The notes under the pieces are model-generated. The model was given only the letters and a program-made list of their open reading frames with translations, did not search any database and was not told the DNA's origin. Positions 10,924 through 22,186 of a stretch of DNA of 64,000 nucleotides are shown piece by piece; position 1 is the first letter of the stretch; every line of letters starts with the position of its first letter. A program made the position numbers and the translations under genes. The DNA is from Sequoia sempervirens (lineage: Eukaryota; Streptophyta; Pinopsida; Cupressales; Cupressaceae). The DNA lies in the NCBI GenBank assembly GCA_007258455.2, contig VDFB02296643.1, positions 17,829 to 81,828 on the forward strand, read 5' to 3'.

Positions 10924-13563
10924 TGTTACCTGTTTTTCACCTACGGCCTCAATCAGGCAGGGGAATCTATGTCTCAGGTGTTCACAAAGGCCAAATGGAG
11001 ACATTTGCATCAAGGGTTAGATCATACATCTGATGCTATTTCACAGGGAAGTCTATTGGAAAACCTCGCCTCAGTCAGTTTTGGCATAAAACTCATCAGA
11101 GAAGAAAGTCGGCAAGACCCTCCTATTGTCTTGCCAACTAGCAGTCCGTTTTATTTGTTTGAATACACCGGTCGCTAGGACTTTCAGGTCACCATGAGTC
11201 TTTATGTATCTCTCCGCTTGGGATGTCTCGCCGATAGTAGCTCACAAGTTGGCGCCGGGGGGAATAGTTTGCCTTCGACAAGAGGTCTTAGCGACCATGT
11301 AGAGTCTCGCCGAAGGTTTTACCTTTGGCATGAGGTCTCACCGATAGCTAAAGTCTCGCCGAGAGGGATTGATATCAGTGTAATGTCTCGCCGAACGCCG
11401 GAGGTCTCGCCGAAGAAATAGGAGCTCGGGGAGATATCTCGGCGACTAACGAAGGTCTCGGGGAAACGAAATGTCATCACGAAGAAAGATGAGCCTCACT
11501 ATAACGTCTCAATGACCCAAAGAAGTCTCACCAAAGGGATTTCCTTCGGCATAACATCTGGCCGACCTGGGGAGGTCTTGCTGACATGGAGTGGTGGTCC
11601 CAGTGAGAGGTCTCAGCGAAAGGTTTGAGTTTGCCGTAATGTCTCGGCGAATAGGCTGGGTCTGGCCGAAGGATTTAGGTTTGGCGAGAGGTCTCGCCGA
11701 CATAGGAGGGTCTTGGCGACAGGGGCTAGCAAAGGGTAAAGTCTCACCGATAGGGTGGACTCTTGCCAAAGTGAAACAGTGTTGGTGAAATGTTTTGAGC
11801 TCGGCACAAGGTCTTTCCGTTTGCGATGGGTCTCACTGAAACAAAAGGGATTCCCTTCAGGGAGATGTCTCGCCGACCGAGTGATGTCTCCCCGACAAGA
11901 AAGTAAGCTCTTGCCGAAACAAGGTAGCTTCGGCATGATGTCTTGCCGACCCGATGGGGTCTGGCCGAATGAAGTGAGCTCGGGGGGAGAAAGGGAGCTC
12001 ACTATGAGGTCCTGTCGAGAGAATTGTGTCTCACTGATAGGGAGCTGGCTGCGGTAGGACTCATTGCTGAGAGGAAGAGTTCGACAAGAAGTCTCGCCGA
12101 CAATGGGGAGTCTTGCCGATAGTAATCAACTTTCCATGGAAAAGGATATCGGTAGGACTCTTAGCATTCGCTATGACCTCCTGCCGACTGAAGATTTCTT
12201 GTTGACCCGATGTGTCTCTGACGATAGTCTAGGCGATGACGAGGGCGAGATCAGTATGACTTTTGCATTCGATATAGGGTCTTGCTGACTGTTGCGTGTC
12301 ATGCCGATAGTTGCTACGAGGTGTACTCGCATCGGGGAGACACGATTAGTGTCTCACCGACATGCGATTCTGATGAAGCAACCTTTGACCGTTTGGGAAT
12401 CTATGTGGCATGAGTTCAACCAATCTGAAGGAACTAAAGGAAAATCATCAGCCGTTCGACTGTTTTGACTCCCCCTGTGAATGAGACCAACAGAGCATAA
12501 ACGACACGGACTTTTCCTGAGACCAAAGGTGATGGAGCAGCTCGGAGATCAATGGTGTCAAGATCTAAATGAAAAGTTTGAAGTTGTTTGCAGGGGAAGT
12601 CAACCTACAGAAAGGTCTTGAGCAGGAAGAAGGCCAAAAGAAGGAAGAAGCTGTCAGTCTCAGGGACAGTTGTGAGGTCTGCTGGCAAGAGGAAGATCGA
12701 TACTAATGGTAACGTTGAAGGGGCATTCAAGGCAGCTCTTCAAGGAAGTTCGAGAGTGGACACGGAAGCCAGAAGTAAATGCAAGTATTACAGAAAGATC
12801 TGAAGGCTCCTCCTAAGGGCGATCCTTCACACCGACATGGACAGAAAGGATACACTTGAATGCAACATTAACTTCATTTCAAAAAGATCTAAGGGAAGAT
12901 TTTTCTGAAGGCAGATATTTGTGTAAGCCCTGGGGGCTGACATCTTTTTGTATATAGGGCATTTTTGCCTCTTTGTAAAGGAGTTCGGATTATGCATTCT
13001 CAAGAGTTAGTGATTTTTAACAATCCTTCCTCAGCTGATGTATGCTTTGTAACTCATTTCGATTTCAGAATATAAAACACAAAGTTTACCTTGGAAGCTA
13101 GTGTTAGTGTTTAGACTACTCTCATTTCTGTATTTTTAGACTATGCAAGTTTTCAACTGTGCTTTTCTAAGTCTGCATTCATACCTTAAAGTTATGAAAT
13201 TCATCTTTCCTTCTTAAAATATGTATGTAGATCAAGCCTTTTTAAGAATGATGCATAAGTTCAAAAGGGTTATGTTGAGTAAATGAAATAGCTACCATTA
13301 GTTTTCCAGTGTATGTTCATCTTGTTTTCATTTCATGATTTCTTATTAGTTTGGTGTATCGCCATAGTATTTAGTTTTATTTTTATGCACTCCTTCTCCC
13401 TTTTCCTTTACAAAAATCAGTAGTTTAGGTGATACCAAAGGAAGTCGGCCTTCTCCGGAGGTTGACCTCTGTCTATAAGTGACCCACAGCTTTGGAGGTC
13501 TTCCCATGTTACATTGAGGTGTTGAACATCAGGTTCAATAGGGTGCAATTTCAGGTGATAACA
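10924..13563 (+). repeat. 3' LTR of the gypsy element
   Basis: 2,640 bp, same ends as the 5' LTR and the same target duplication on its right. TATA box at 12951-12957. It retains one extra short-motif unit around 11878-11897 relative to the 5' LTR and more intact CpG motifs in several places. Confidence 0.93.
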
Positions 13564-13568
13564 CTTCC

Positions 13569-14427
13569 TCTAGATGATAACTTGTAGCTTATGGAAGAAA
13601 AGAGATTTTTTTTTGTGGTTGTGAGGAGATTTCCTTCATGTCAAGCCCTTGGATATATTTTTAAACCTCCATGAAAATCTTCAAAAGTGTTGTGGCAATG
13701 GAGAAAACCTTAATAGTTCACCTTTTATAAAGCAGAGAGCTAGAGTATAATTAAGAATTGATATAATTAAAAGATAGACTTGAAAATTAGTGAAAAAAGG
13801 AGAACCAATGGGTGTCCATTCAAATTATTCCTAGGATGGTTACCTACTAACTACAAGGATGGTAGAGGAAATAAACACCTAAAATTGATCACAAGTTGAT
13901 GAAATATTGCAAGACACTACTGTGTTGCTAGACATCCATCCTAAGCACTAATGTTGAATTGAAAAATATCAAATGTGTGTATGCTCATATTCCAAAACTT
14001 TTAAACATGTTATAAAATAGCTTTTACTAGCATCACATACATATCAAATTAACATATCTCAAGTTATATGAATGTGAAAATGGTATTCAAGAATCTATCT
14101 TCAAACCCAAAATGGAAGCAAGGTGTGGCTAGCTAATCAAATATTTGAACATATTTGAGCTTGCTTCATTTAGTTTAGAGCATATTATAGTCTACAATAT
14201 CTCTAGTGAGTTATGTTTCCACACCAATATAGAGGACTAAAGTGACATGAACCCACTTGATTTACAATCATATGATGAGAAATATTATTAAAAAAATCAA
14301 ATGTTGAAAGCATCAAAAATTTACAATAATATTATTTCCTTCAAAAATTTGTAACTACAACATGAATTTATGTTTCAAAATTTCTTCAAAACTTAGACTC
14401 TGCAAAGCTACAATAAATTACAATTTT
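13569..14427. other. AT-rich flank, no gene seen
   Basis: Host sequence right of the gypsy insertion and left of the second LINE copy. No coding frame, RNA gene or repeat boundary recognised. Confidence 0.45.
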
Positions 14428-14468
14428 AAAAAGAATAAATGAAATATTATAACATGAGCACATTATAA

Positions 14469-14798
14469 GTGGAGATTAATTTGAAGACAAATGGGTGGGG
14501 CGACCATTGCAGAAGGCATTGGGGCTATAATGACTCCTCCCAATGGAGGCCTTCAGAGCTGCATGACGAAGGCAGAAAGGAAGGGCAGACGATAATAGAG
14601 AGGAAACCAAATGGAAAGGTTGTGATAGTTGTGTGTAGTGACGGGAAGAGCTCCAGGGTGAACGCAAGTGCAAAATTCTCTAGTGGTGATGCCTCATTGA
14701 TGCCTCTTCTACATGCGTCAGGAAAGACTGTGAAAAATGCGCCGGTCTATTTGCAAGAGGAAATTGAAGTGAGATTGCCGACATGGCTAGGGTTTTGA
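14469..14798 (+). pseudogene. Leading ORF of the LINE copy, N-terminal ORF1 or leader
   Basis: An ATG-started frame of 109 codons at the 5' end of the element. It is in a different frame from the main ORF1 block that starts near 15037 and has no recognised domain. It may be the original N-terminus of ORF1 separated by frameshifts, or leader sequence. Between 14799 and 15036 no frame stays open. Confidence 0.35.
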
Positions 14799-15036
14799 TT
14801 GCTTCAAGCCCTCTGGGAACGGCTCAATAGGGGAAAAGTGGAGGATTTCGGTTTGGTGGAGACTGCATGTGGGTTAGGGAAGATTAAAAGTTCAAGCTGG
14901 GAAGCCCTCAGACATAAACGATGTTGACTCTGTCGCAAACGATGGTGGCTGGGCTAAACAGGGAGGTCAAAAAGGTGTTCAACTAGATGCAATCACTTCT
15001 GAGGGAGAAGGCGCTGGGAAGGGGATAAAGTCGAAT

Positions 15037-16331
15037 GTGAGTGGGGGAAGCAAAGTAGAGTATGCACAGACAATGAAGTATCCTCCCAGAAATATTAAAG
15101 GAGGGGGGAGAGGTGATCCCTCTTCTAAATTGATCACAGTGGAACTTGATGAAGAGCTGGAACAGGAAGTGCATTTTAATGAAGAATTTTTCTCCGGTTT
15201 GGGTCTAATTGGTAGATTCAAGGGTTTTTGGCCAAGCTTGACTGATCTTCACCAGTGGATTTCTATGTACTAGAAGCCTGTTCTGGAAGGTTATGTACAA
15301 ATTTATCCAATGGCTAAAGGTTTCTTTATTGTTGTTTTTGAGAAAAAGCAGGATAGAAATAAGATCATGTGTGATTATCATTGGGATTGGGATGAAAAAC
15401 ATACATTGATGTTAAAGCCATGGCATCCAACCTTTAACCCAGCCATTGAAGTGTTTGAGAGGGTTCCTATTTGGGTAAGGCTCCCTAACCTCCCTCTCCG
15501 GTTTTGGTTTGAGTCCTGCCTGGAGGCTGTAGGGAGCTCTTTAGGAAGCTTTTTAATGGTGGATGAGGGTTCTTCAAATCTTCTACATTCAACTTATGCT
15601 CATATTTTGGTAGAGATGGAAATATCCAAGGTGCCTTCAGAGGTGATTCAGCTTAAAACCTCGAAGGGATGTTGGGTGCAACCCCTGGATTATGGAGTAC
15701 CCTTCAGATGTAGAATTTGTTACCAAACTGGGCATGTGGCTACGGAGTGTGCCAAACATAGGAAAAAAAAAAATCTACTTCATGGTGGAAAGACATGACT
15801 CCCCAACACTATACAGTGGAGAAACAAGTGGAGAAACTTGTGAATTCTCAGTTGAAAGATAGCGTAGAGGAGGGACGGGTACCTGAGATTCCGTCTCAAG
15901 AAGGAAAGACGCTAGTGAATCAGGTTGGAAGGGAAGATCAACAACTGACTAATGTTGTATCAACACAGGAAGGGGGTCAGTTTGAGAGCAGTAACAATGT
16001 TGATTCAAATGGAAATAAAAGGGAGTTAATCTTCAAGAATGGGGTTGCAACTCCTAAGTGTAGGGAGAAAAAAGGGGTGGTAAGGCCACAAGAGAAAGTT
16101 TCTAGGAAACAAAAGGATGAATGGAAAGGCCAACAAGCAAGTAGTAAGGGGAATGGTGAATGGGAATGCTTTCGTGAATCCTCTCTAGAGTGGAAAAAGG
16201 AGGTTGCAAGGGTGGAGGATGGTTGGAAAATAGTTCAGGGGAAGAAAGCAAAGAAGAAAAAGAAAAAATATTTTGCAATGGTCATCCAATTGCAAACGAA
16301 AGGTACACCAAAAAAGGCTCCAAACTTTTGA
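15037..16331 (+). pseudogene. LINE ORF1: DUF4283, CCHC knuckle, lysine-rich tail; broken
   Basis: The frame 15037-15798 has one TAG at 15271-15273. It contains the DUF4283-type core (MAKGFFIVVFEK, LKPWHPTFNP, WVRLPNLPLRFW) and a C-X2-C-X4-H-X4-C knuckle at 15709-15750 (CRICYQTGHVATEC). At an 11-A run (15763-15773) the frame shifts: the downstream frame 15795-16331 reads through QHYTVEK, which matches QHYMVVK in the copy at 326, then a charged region and the GWKIVQGKKAK motif near 16220. The single homopolymer slip would explain the break. Function in the family: RNA-binding partner of the LINE RT. Confidence 0.8.
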
Positions 16332-16860
16332 CCTGTTAATAGGTCTTAAGGGTTGTTGGTTGTAAGTCTGTTTGGAAAATGTAGGGATTGTTGGTTGTAA
16401 GCCTGGTTGGCAATTGTAGTAAGTTATATTTGCATTTTCTACAACATAAATTGGTGGAAAGTTTAAGGGTGTTTAAGTAGGAATTGTTGGTGTTTAGGAG
16501 GTTTTTAAATGAAAATGTATTGTGATTAGCTTTGTAATCTTTTACTATTTTTATTAATAAAATCTATTCTATTACCGACCAAAAAAAAAGAATAAATGAA
16601 GAAGATAGAATTAAAATTGTGAATGAATAAAGAACAATAATTATCTTTAAAACTTACATATAAAATAAATGAATAAATTTTGTATTACAATTAAAAACAA
16701 ATTTGTAAATTAATATTTTAAAATTAAAAAATTTCAAATAATCTTAACTTAAAACTTAAAATATTTATAAAAAGAAAATTTATGATTCAATAATAATTTT
16801 ATATTATATCTTAGAAAACTGTTTTAAATTAATATGTTTTTATTAAAAATATTTAAACTT

Positions 16861-16950
16861 GTCAAAGGGATTTACTCAAATGGCAAGGTCATTAGATTTT
16901 CAAGATGGAGATCCAAGTTCAAATCCTCACAGTGATGACTCTTATTTTAT
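16861..16950 (+). repeat. tRNA-like segment (possible SINE or tRNA remnant)
   Basis: An A-box-like TTACTCAAATGGCAAGG (16871-16887) and a B-box-like GTTCAAATCC (16917-16926) are about 30 bp apart, the spacing of RNA polymerase III internal promoters. No full cloverleaf can be drawn with confidence and no target duplication was found. Surrounding 16601-17128 is otherwise AT-rich and without genes. Confidence 0.35.
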
Positions 16951-17128
16951 GTCTTTTAAGTTGATCTCATCTTAACAAAAAATCTAAATTAAACATCTTT
17001 TTAAAAATTATATCCCTTATAAAAGAATATATTATATTCCTCTACAATAAATATTTATTGTTTACTAATAATTCAAAGTTTCATAATTATAATATATAAA
17101 ATAATGTCAATTGCCCATGTGTCATTGG

Positions 17129-17316
17129 GGCTAGATGTCTATGCCAGGACAACTAGATTGGGCACATGGGTAGGCTGACAAGGGTGTCCAGGTCAATCAA
17201 CGTCATTTAATGATCAAATATTCCCTTCCAAATTGGCTATGTGGATGATCAAGAATGAAATTGTTGTGTGTGGATGTGACATTTTTTGGTTGGCATTCAG
17301 AAGAAGGGGTGATGTG
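17129..17316 (+). repeat. Repeat R, left half (interrupted copy)
   Basis: Matches 33010-33181 (shared blocks TAGATTGGGCACATGG and TGATCAAATATTCCCTTCCA). It stops at GGGTGATGTG, where the nested LTR stack begins; the right half resumes at 32819 with the duplicated ATGTG. The uninterrupted unit at 33010-33370 serves as the empty-site comparison. Confidence 0.75.
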
Positions 17317-17542
17317 TGTAGTGTGATGCCCCCTCAATTTGCTTATGTTTGGACAGTTTCCTAGATTGCATCTAGACGCTACGATATTTTTCGTTAGATC
17401 CTATGTTACTGTTTGATGGACATTATGACTTTGTTGGGTATTATTCAAGCATGGTGATATTTTGATGAGTAGATATAGTGGATGTTTGATAAAATTATGA
17501 TGTCTAGCTTAATGATGTCGATGGAATTATGATATTTAATAT

Positions 17543-18318
17543 GGGTATGTGCAGGATCATCATGGAAAAAATAGGCCCTTAAGTGGCAAAAAAAAAAAAA
17601 ATAGTGTTAGGCAACTTGACATAAAAATTTGAATAAGTTATCTATATTATTTCAAAAATATCTAAGAGCATAATCTATAGCAAATTGAATGTAGTTTCTA
17701 AACTACTAGGTTTTTTATAAAAAAAAATCTATTTGGTGAAAATTTGAAATTTCAATGTGGTAGTACTTAAATTTCAAGAAAAAATAAGTAGGTGTCTGAC
17801 CAAACCATAATAAAATTATAATATTTTCTTATAAGATTTTAAATATAAGTAGAGGAATCATGTCTGGATGTGATGCATATATTTTTGTAATTTTTTCCTA
17901 GTAAATAATTAATTATGAATTTTTATTACAACTTTTAAAAATATAAAAAATTGTATGTCTAACCACCTTAACTTGGTCAAAACTTCATGAAATTTAATTT
18001 TTCTTTTTTAATCCTATAGTATGTGAAGCATAAAATGACACATGTTCGATTCAAAAAATGTGATATTGTTTGAAAGCTATAGATGTTTTCAATCACCTAT
18101 CGATGAAGACTTTAGTCGTAATTCTAATAGAAAATGAATAATAATTATTTATTAAATTCAAAGTAAAGCATAATTTATATTGGTGGAAAGCTGAGAATCT
18201 CCTCTAAAAACCCTTTTTGTTTCATCAATTTTGGGTGAAAAAAAAGTCGTCAGCCACATACCCTACAAATACCCATAATATCGCCACCTTTTGGCCCATC
18301 ATGATCCTGCACATACCC
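17543..18318 (+). mobile_element. TIR element copy A (776 bp, non-autonomous)
   Basis: Imperfect terminal inverted repeats: GGGTATGTGCAGGATCAT at 17543 and its complement ending ACATACCC at 18318. The duplication ATAT is at 17539-17542 and 18319-18322. Interior AT-rich, no ORF. Almost the whole element matches the reverse complement of copy B at 21413. A 4-bp duplication does not fit the common plant superfamilies (hAT 8, Mutator 9, CACTA and PIF 3); a TA duplication with one extra terminal base is a less good alternative. Confidence 0.85.
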
Positions 18319-18442
18319 ATATTTCTTAAGTATATCATGTTTAGTAAATTAGTTGATTGCTTATTTGAGTATCATGGATATGATGATATTATTTATTGTT
18401 GATGTATGTGAATCATGTTTTGATATTAGTTGTGATGTGTCG

Positions 18443-18508
18443 ATGATGGGGAACAGTCTCACATCACTCGCTTGCGATCACCCTATGACTCTGTGATTTC
18501 CCCATCAT
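18443..18508 (+). other. Hairpin in solo LTR A
   Basis: Arms ATGATGGGGAA (18443-18453) and TTCCCCATCAT (18498-18508) are perfectly complementary with a 44-bp loop that itself contains short complementary pieces around CTCGCTTGCG. The equivalent place in the next LTR unit (25555-25586) has a different sequence but also a strong hairpin. Confidence 0.55.
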
Positions 18509-18969
18509 GGTGTGTTTGATTATTTCTTTATGCACATGCCCAACACTTTGTTTTGCTGCAAGCTGTAGGTACAAGGAATTGACTCCACCTAATTATCAGG
18601 TTTGAGCGTGCCAGAGCCCAATGGAGTTGTTGATCGGAGGTTACACTAGTTCCCCCACTTTGAGCCATCGTCCTTTTCAAGGATGAATCTTTGTTGTTGC
18701 ACCCCGTCAGTAAGGTCTATTGGTATTGTTTTGTTTCATGTGGTCATTTAACCTTCGTCATGTTTTCGGTTGATATTTGTCTAATTGATCTTGGAGTCAT
18801 GCCTGAGACTTGTGCTTGGTTTGGTTATTTTATTTTGTTTAAAATGTCAATTTGAAGGACTGGTTAATGAAATAAAAGTCTAATTAAATTAAAGAATTAA
18901 ATTAAATCTAAGATGGAATTAAGTTTTATTAAATTAAGAGTTGTCTCTCAAATAGAACATTTAAATAAT

Positions 18970-19025
18970 TTATATGTATATATATAAATGTGTGTGTATA
19001 TATATATATATATAATTATATATGT
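18970..19025. repeat. TA/TG-rich microsatellite
   Basis: Alternating TATA and TGTG dinucleotides inside solo LTR A. The rest of 18700-21190 is AT-rich LTR sequence with no coding frame. Confidence 0.7.
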
Positions 19026-21189
19026 TGGTGTAAACAATTATATAAGAGATTTAATATAATAAATTATTATATTATAAGCTAATGGCATATTGAGTGAAAA
19101 GTTAAATTATAGGGGAAAAATTAAATAAAAAGTTGAAAAGGAAAGAATATTAGAATTGGAGGGAATGGAATAAATCAGTTATGAGAAATTAATTGAAGAG
19201 AAGTGGAGTTAACTCCACAGGGGCAATTGGCCTTTTATTTCTCTTGGGAAAAACTAATTCTTGTGTTTTCTTTGGTTTTTGCTGTGAATGTGTTCTAGGG
19301 TTTTTTCTTCTGAAAGGGGATTCTGGAAAATTCAAATAGCTGGAGGAGTATCAAAGCTTTGGTGAATTGATAAAATTATAGCTGGGAGCTCAAATTCAAC
19401 TATCAAACTCAGTTCAACCTCAGATTTTATCTCTGAGAATCCAGGTTCCATGGTCTTTACCTCTGTTTAATTTTGTATTATTTGGTTAGAAGAGGAGCAT
19501 GTCTAAATACTGTGATTTCTTTAGTAGATTATCAAATCTTTTCCTAGTTACACAAATGCTCAGATTTCTTCAAATAGAATTGGAAATTGGTGCGGAAAAA
19601 TTGTAATAAAATTAAAAGGAATAAGTGATGGAAGTCGCCTCTCCTGCCTGAAGACATATTTTGCATATCTTTGTTAAAAGAAAATTTTGTCTCCTTCGTA
19701 TTTTTTATAAATCTCTAATTTCTATTTGTACAAGCTTAGTTTTTTTATTACTGGTAATATAGAGACCTGTAGTAGTATTTGTGAACTGACAATACAGAGA
19801 CCTATAGAATTAGTTATGATAATAATACAATTGAACACCATGTCTTCACATTATTGGATTTTGGATTTGAGTCTTCCCTGCATTACCAAACCGTTGCTCT
19901 TGATTTTGTTTCTGAATTTTTATTGTTGTTAGATGCCTATGAGTAACAAACTTGGTACTGCAGAATAGAGTAACCTATAACCTTTAAACAATAGAAGTTT
20001 TATCTTAATTCAAAAACCACACGAGTCAACTTAAGTTCGATTCCCGAATCTGTAATTTATTTTTTTGGTAAGAGCCGTGTCCCTCATCTTCATTAAATAA
20101 TGAATCTTAGTAGGTGTTATGAATTGATAGACTTAAAATTATCATAGAAACTAAGAGCAATCTCTTAGATTAATAATTTTAGATGCATATCGAATCCACC
20201 CCTATTTACATGTCGATTGGTGACATTGGTAGGTATTTTCTTTAATTATAAGTCTAAAAGGTGTTTTAGACTTTGATTAAGCTGAATTATGTATATCACT
20301 TCATATTGTTGTTTAGTTTTCTTTTAATTCTACGTTTTAAGGAATTAGTTAGTGAATGGATTATTGTTTATGGCATCAATCTTCATGTCACGGGGTATCA
20401 AAGAACTTGAAGGCGAGCTTTCATTCGTGCCATTCTATTTGATGTTGTCCTTCTAAGATGAATACCCTTTTCTTTACCTGTAGGTTCGAAACATTCGCTA
20501 ATTATCTTTCATATTTTTCACTATTTCCTCATAACCATAATCTTCTCCTTAGTTACATGTATATATGTTGAATGCTATAAGAACCATCGAACTGTGGAAG
20601 CCTTTCAAATTGGTTTGTAGTACCGGCGTTGGAAATCTTTAATTCTAGCAAGTTTAATATATACGGGAGCCGACACCTTAGTTCTGGAATTTTGCATGTT
20701 GCTAAACTTAATTAGAACTAGTCTTCAATGTCATGTGAGTTGGAAACCACTTTCTCTAATTTCTGTTTTGGGCACGCCATTGAAGTGCTAGTATGACTAT
20801 TAGATAATCACCTTGTAAAGTTTGTAGATCTGGTAATACCATCCTTTCCTATAGCTTACTGAGTTATAACCAATATCAACATTCCTCTTTTTGTTTAACT
20901 ATGTCCTTGGCATGGGCGCGATATTCATGCATTCCTATCTCTTAAATATGGAGTTAACTGTAATAAGTTAAATGAGGGAAACATTTGGGAAGTTGGTCAT
21001 AGAGAAATATCTAAGTTTCAACTTGTGTTAACCTGAATTAATGTGGTTCGTGCATGCACACTGCGGCTGAGATTGACTTGTTGAGGTATGTCTAGTGGGA
21101 GTGCGAAAGAATGATATTGGTCATTTTTAAATAGCTAAATATCTGATTTAAATCTTTTATATGAATTTTGTGAGTTTTGATTAATAGAT

Positions 21190-21305
21190 ATATCAATACA
21201 TGTATATATATATACATATAAACATATAAATATATACATATATGTATGTATATGTGTATATATTTATATATGTGTAGATATGCATATGTGTAAATTATAT
21301 ATTTC
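21190..21305. repeat. TATATG-type microsatellite
   Basis: Imperfect alternating ATATAT, ACATAT and TGTATA runs in solo LTR A, just left of TIR element B. The apparent ORF over it is low-complexity tyrosine/isoleucine sequence and not a gene. Confidence 0.7.
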
Positions 21306-21412
21306 ATATGTGTTTTATGAGTTCTCTATTCTTCAAACCTACAATCATATTCTTATGAACATATATACATGTGCATGATAAATAGGTATTGAGATTAATT
21401 TTCTGCCTATAG

Positions 21413-22186
21413 GGGCATGTGCAGGATCATGATGGGCCAAAAAGTGGCAATATGATGGGTATGTGGCTGACGACTATTTTTTTACCCAAAATTAATGAAA
21501 TGAAAATGGTTTTTAGAGGAGATTCTCATCTTTCCACCAATATAAATTATGCTTTACTTTGAATTTAATAAGTAATTATTATTCATTTTCTATTCAAATT
21601 ACAACTAAAGTCCTGATTGATAGGCTCAATGAAAAACATCTATAGCTTTCAAACGATATCAGATTTTTTCAATCCAAAACATGCGTTACATTGTATGCTT
21701 CGCATAATATAGGATTAAAAAAAAATTGAATTTCTTGAATTTTTACCAAGTTAAGGTGGTGACATATGAGTTTTTATATTTTTTAAAAGTTGTAATAAAA
21801 ATTCATAATTAATAATTTACTTGGAAAAAAATTACAAAAAATATGCATCACATCGGGGCATGAGTCCTCTACTTGTATCTAAAATCTTATAAAAAAATAT
21901 TATCATTTTATTGTGGTTAGGGTGGTTAGACAGACACCTACTTCTTATTTTTTCCCTGAAATTTAAGTACCATTGCATTGAAATTTCAAATTTTCACCAA
22001 ATAGAAAAATTACAAACCTAGTAGTTTAGAAACTACATTCAATTTTCTACAGATTCTATTCTTACATATTTTTGAAATAATATAGATAACTTATTCAAAT
22101 TTTTATGTCAAGTTGCCTACTCTGATTTTTCTGAATTTTTTGCCACTTAAGGGCCTATTTTTTCCATGATGATCCTGCACATACCC
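21413..22186 (-). mobile_element. TIR element copy B (774 bp), inverted relative to copy A
   Basis: Ends GGGCATGTGCAGGATCAT at 21413 and complementary ...ATGATCCTGCACATACCC at 22186, with the duplication ATAG at 21409-21412 and 22187-22190. The interior matches copy A in reverse orientation, for example AGGCCCTTAAGTGGCAAAAA next to one end. The two copies lie 3.1 kb apart in the same solo LTR with different duplications, so they are separate insertions. Confidence 0.85.

Larger units (their letters stand above)
1870..13563 (+). mobile_element. Complete, mutated Ty3/gypsy LTR retrotransposon (11.7 kb)
   Basis: Two long direct repeats (1870-4490 and 10924-13563) begin TGTTACC and end GATAACA, and are flanked by the 5-bp target duplication CTTCC at 1865-1869 and 13564-13568. 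Between them lie a primer-binding site, gag, protease, an RNase H, reverse transcriptase with a degenerate RNase H, and integrase, in that order. RT before integrase identifies the Ty3/gypsy superfamily; the RT and gag resemble plant Tat-type elements. At least nine in-frame stops in pol, several in the gag/protease frame and a frame change make this copy non-functional. LTRs differ by a few percent plus small indels, so the insertion is old but still well preserved. Confidence 0.93.
14444..16584 (+). mobile_element. LINE (L1-type) copy with ORF1 only, poly(A) tail
   Basis: Flanked by a 16-bp duplication AAAAAGAATAAATGAA at 14428-14443 and 16585-16600. The right end has a poly(A) run just after TTACCGACC (16573-16581) and a possible polyadenylation signal AATAAAA near 16555. 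Only ORF1 is present; about 250 bp of 3' untranslated sequence follow its stop and no endonuclease or RT frame exists. Being longer at the 5' end than the copy at 326, it suggests that ORF1-only elements mobilise as a class here. Confidence 0.8.

Noticed and set aside
10795..12803. Several ORFs of 65-129 codons in the LTRs of the gypsy element
   Set aside because: Their composition is driven by the TCTCGCCGA motif array and the equivalent frames in the other LTR are broken differently.
20020..20060. tRNA B-box-like AGTTCGATTCCCG
   Set aside because: No A box at the right distance and no cloverleaf; a single short match is not enough.
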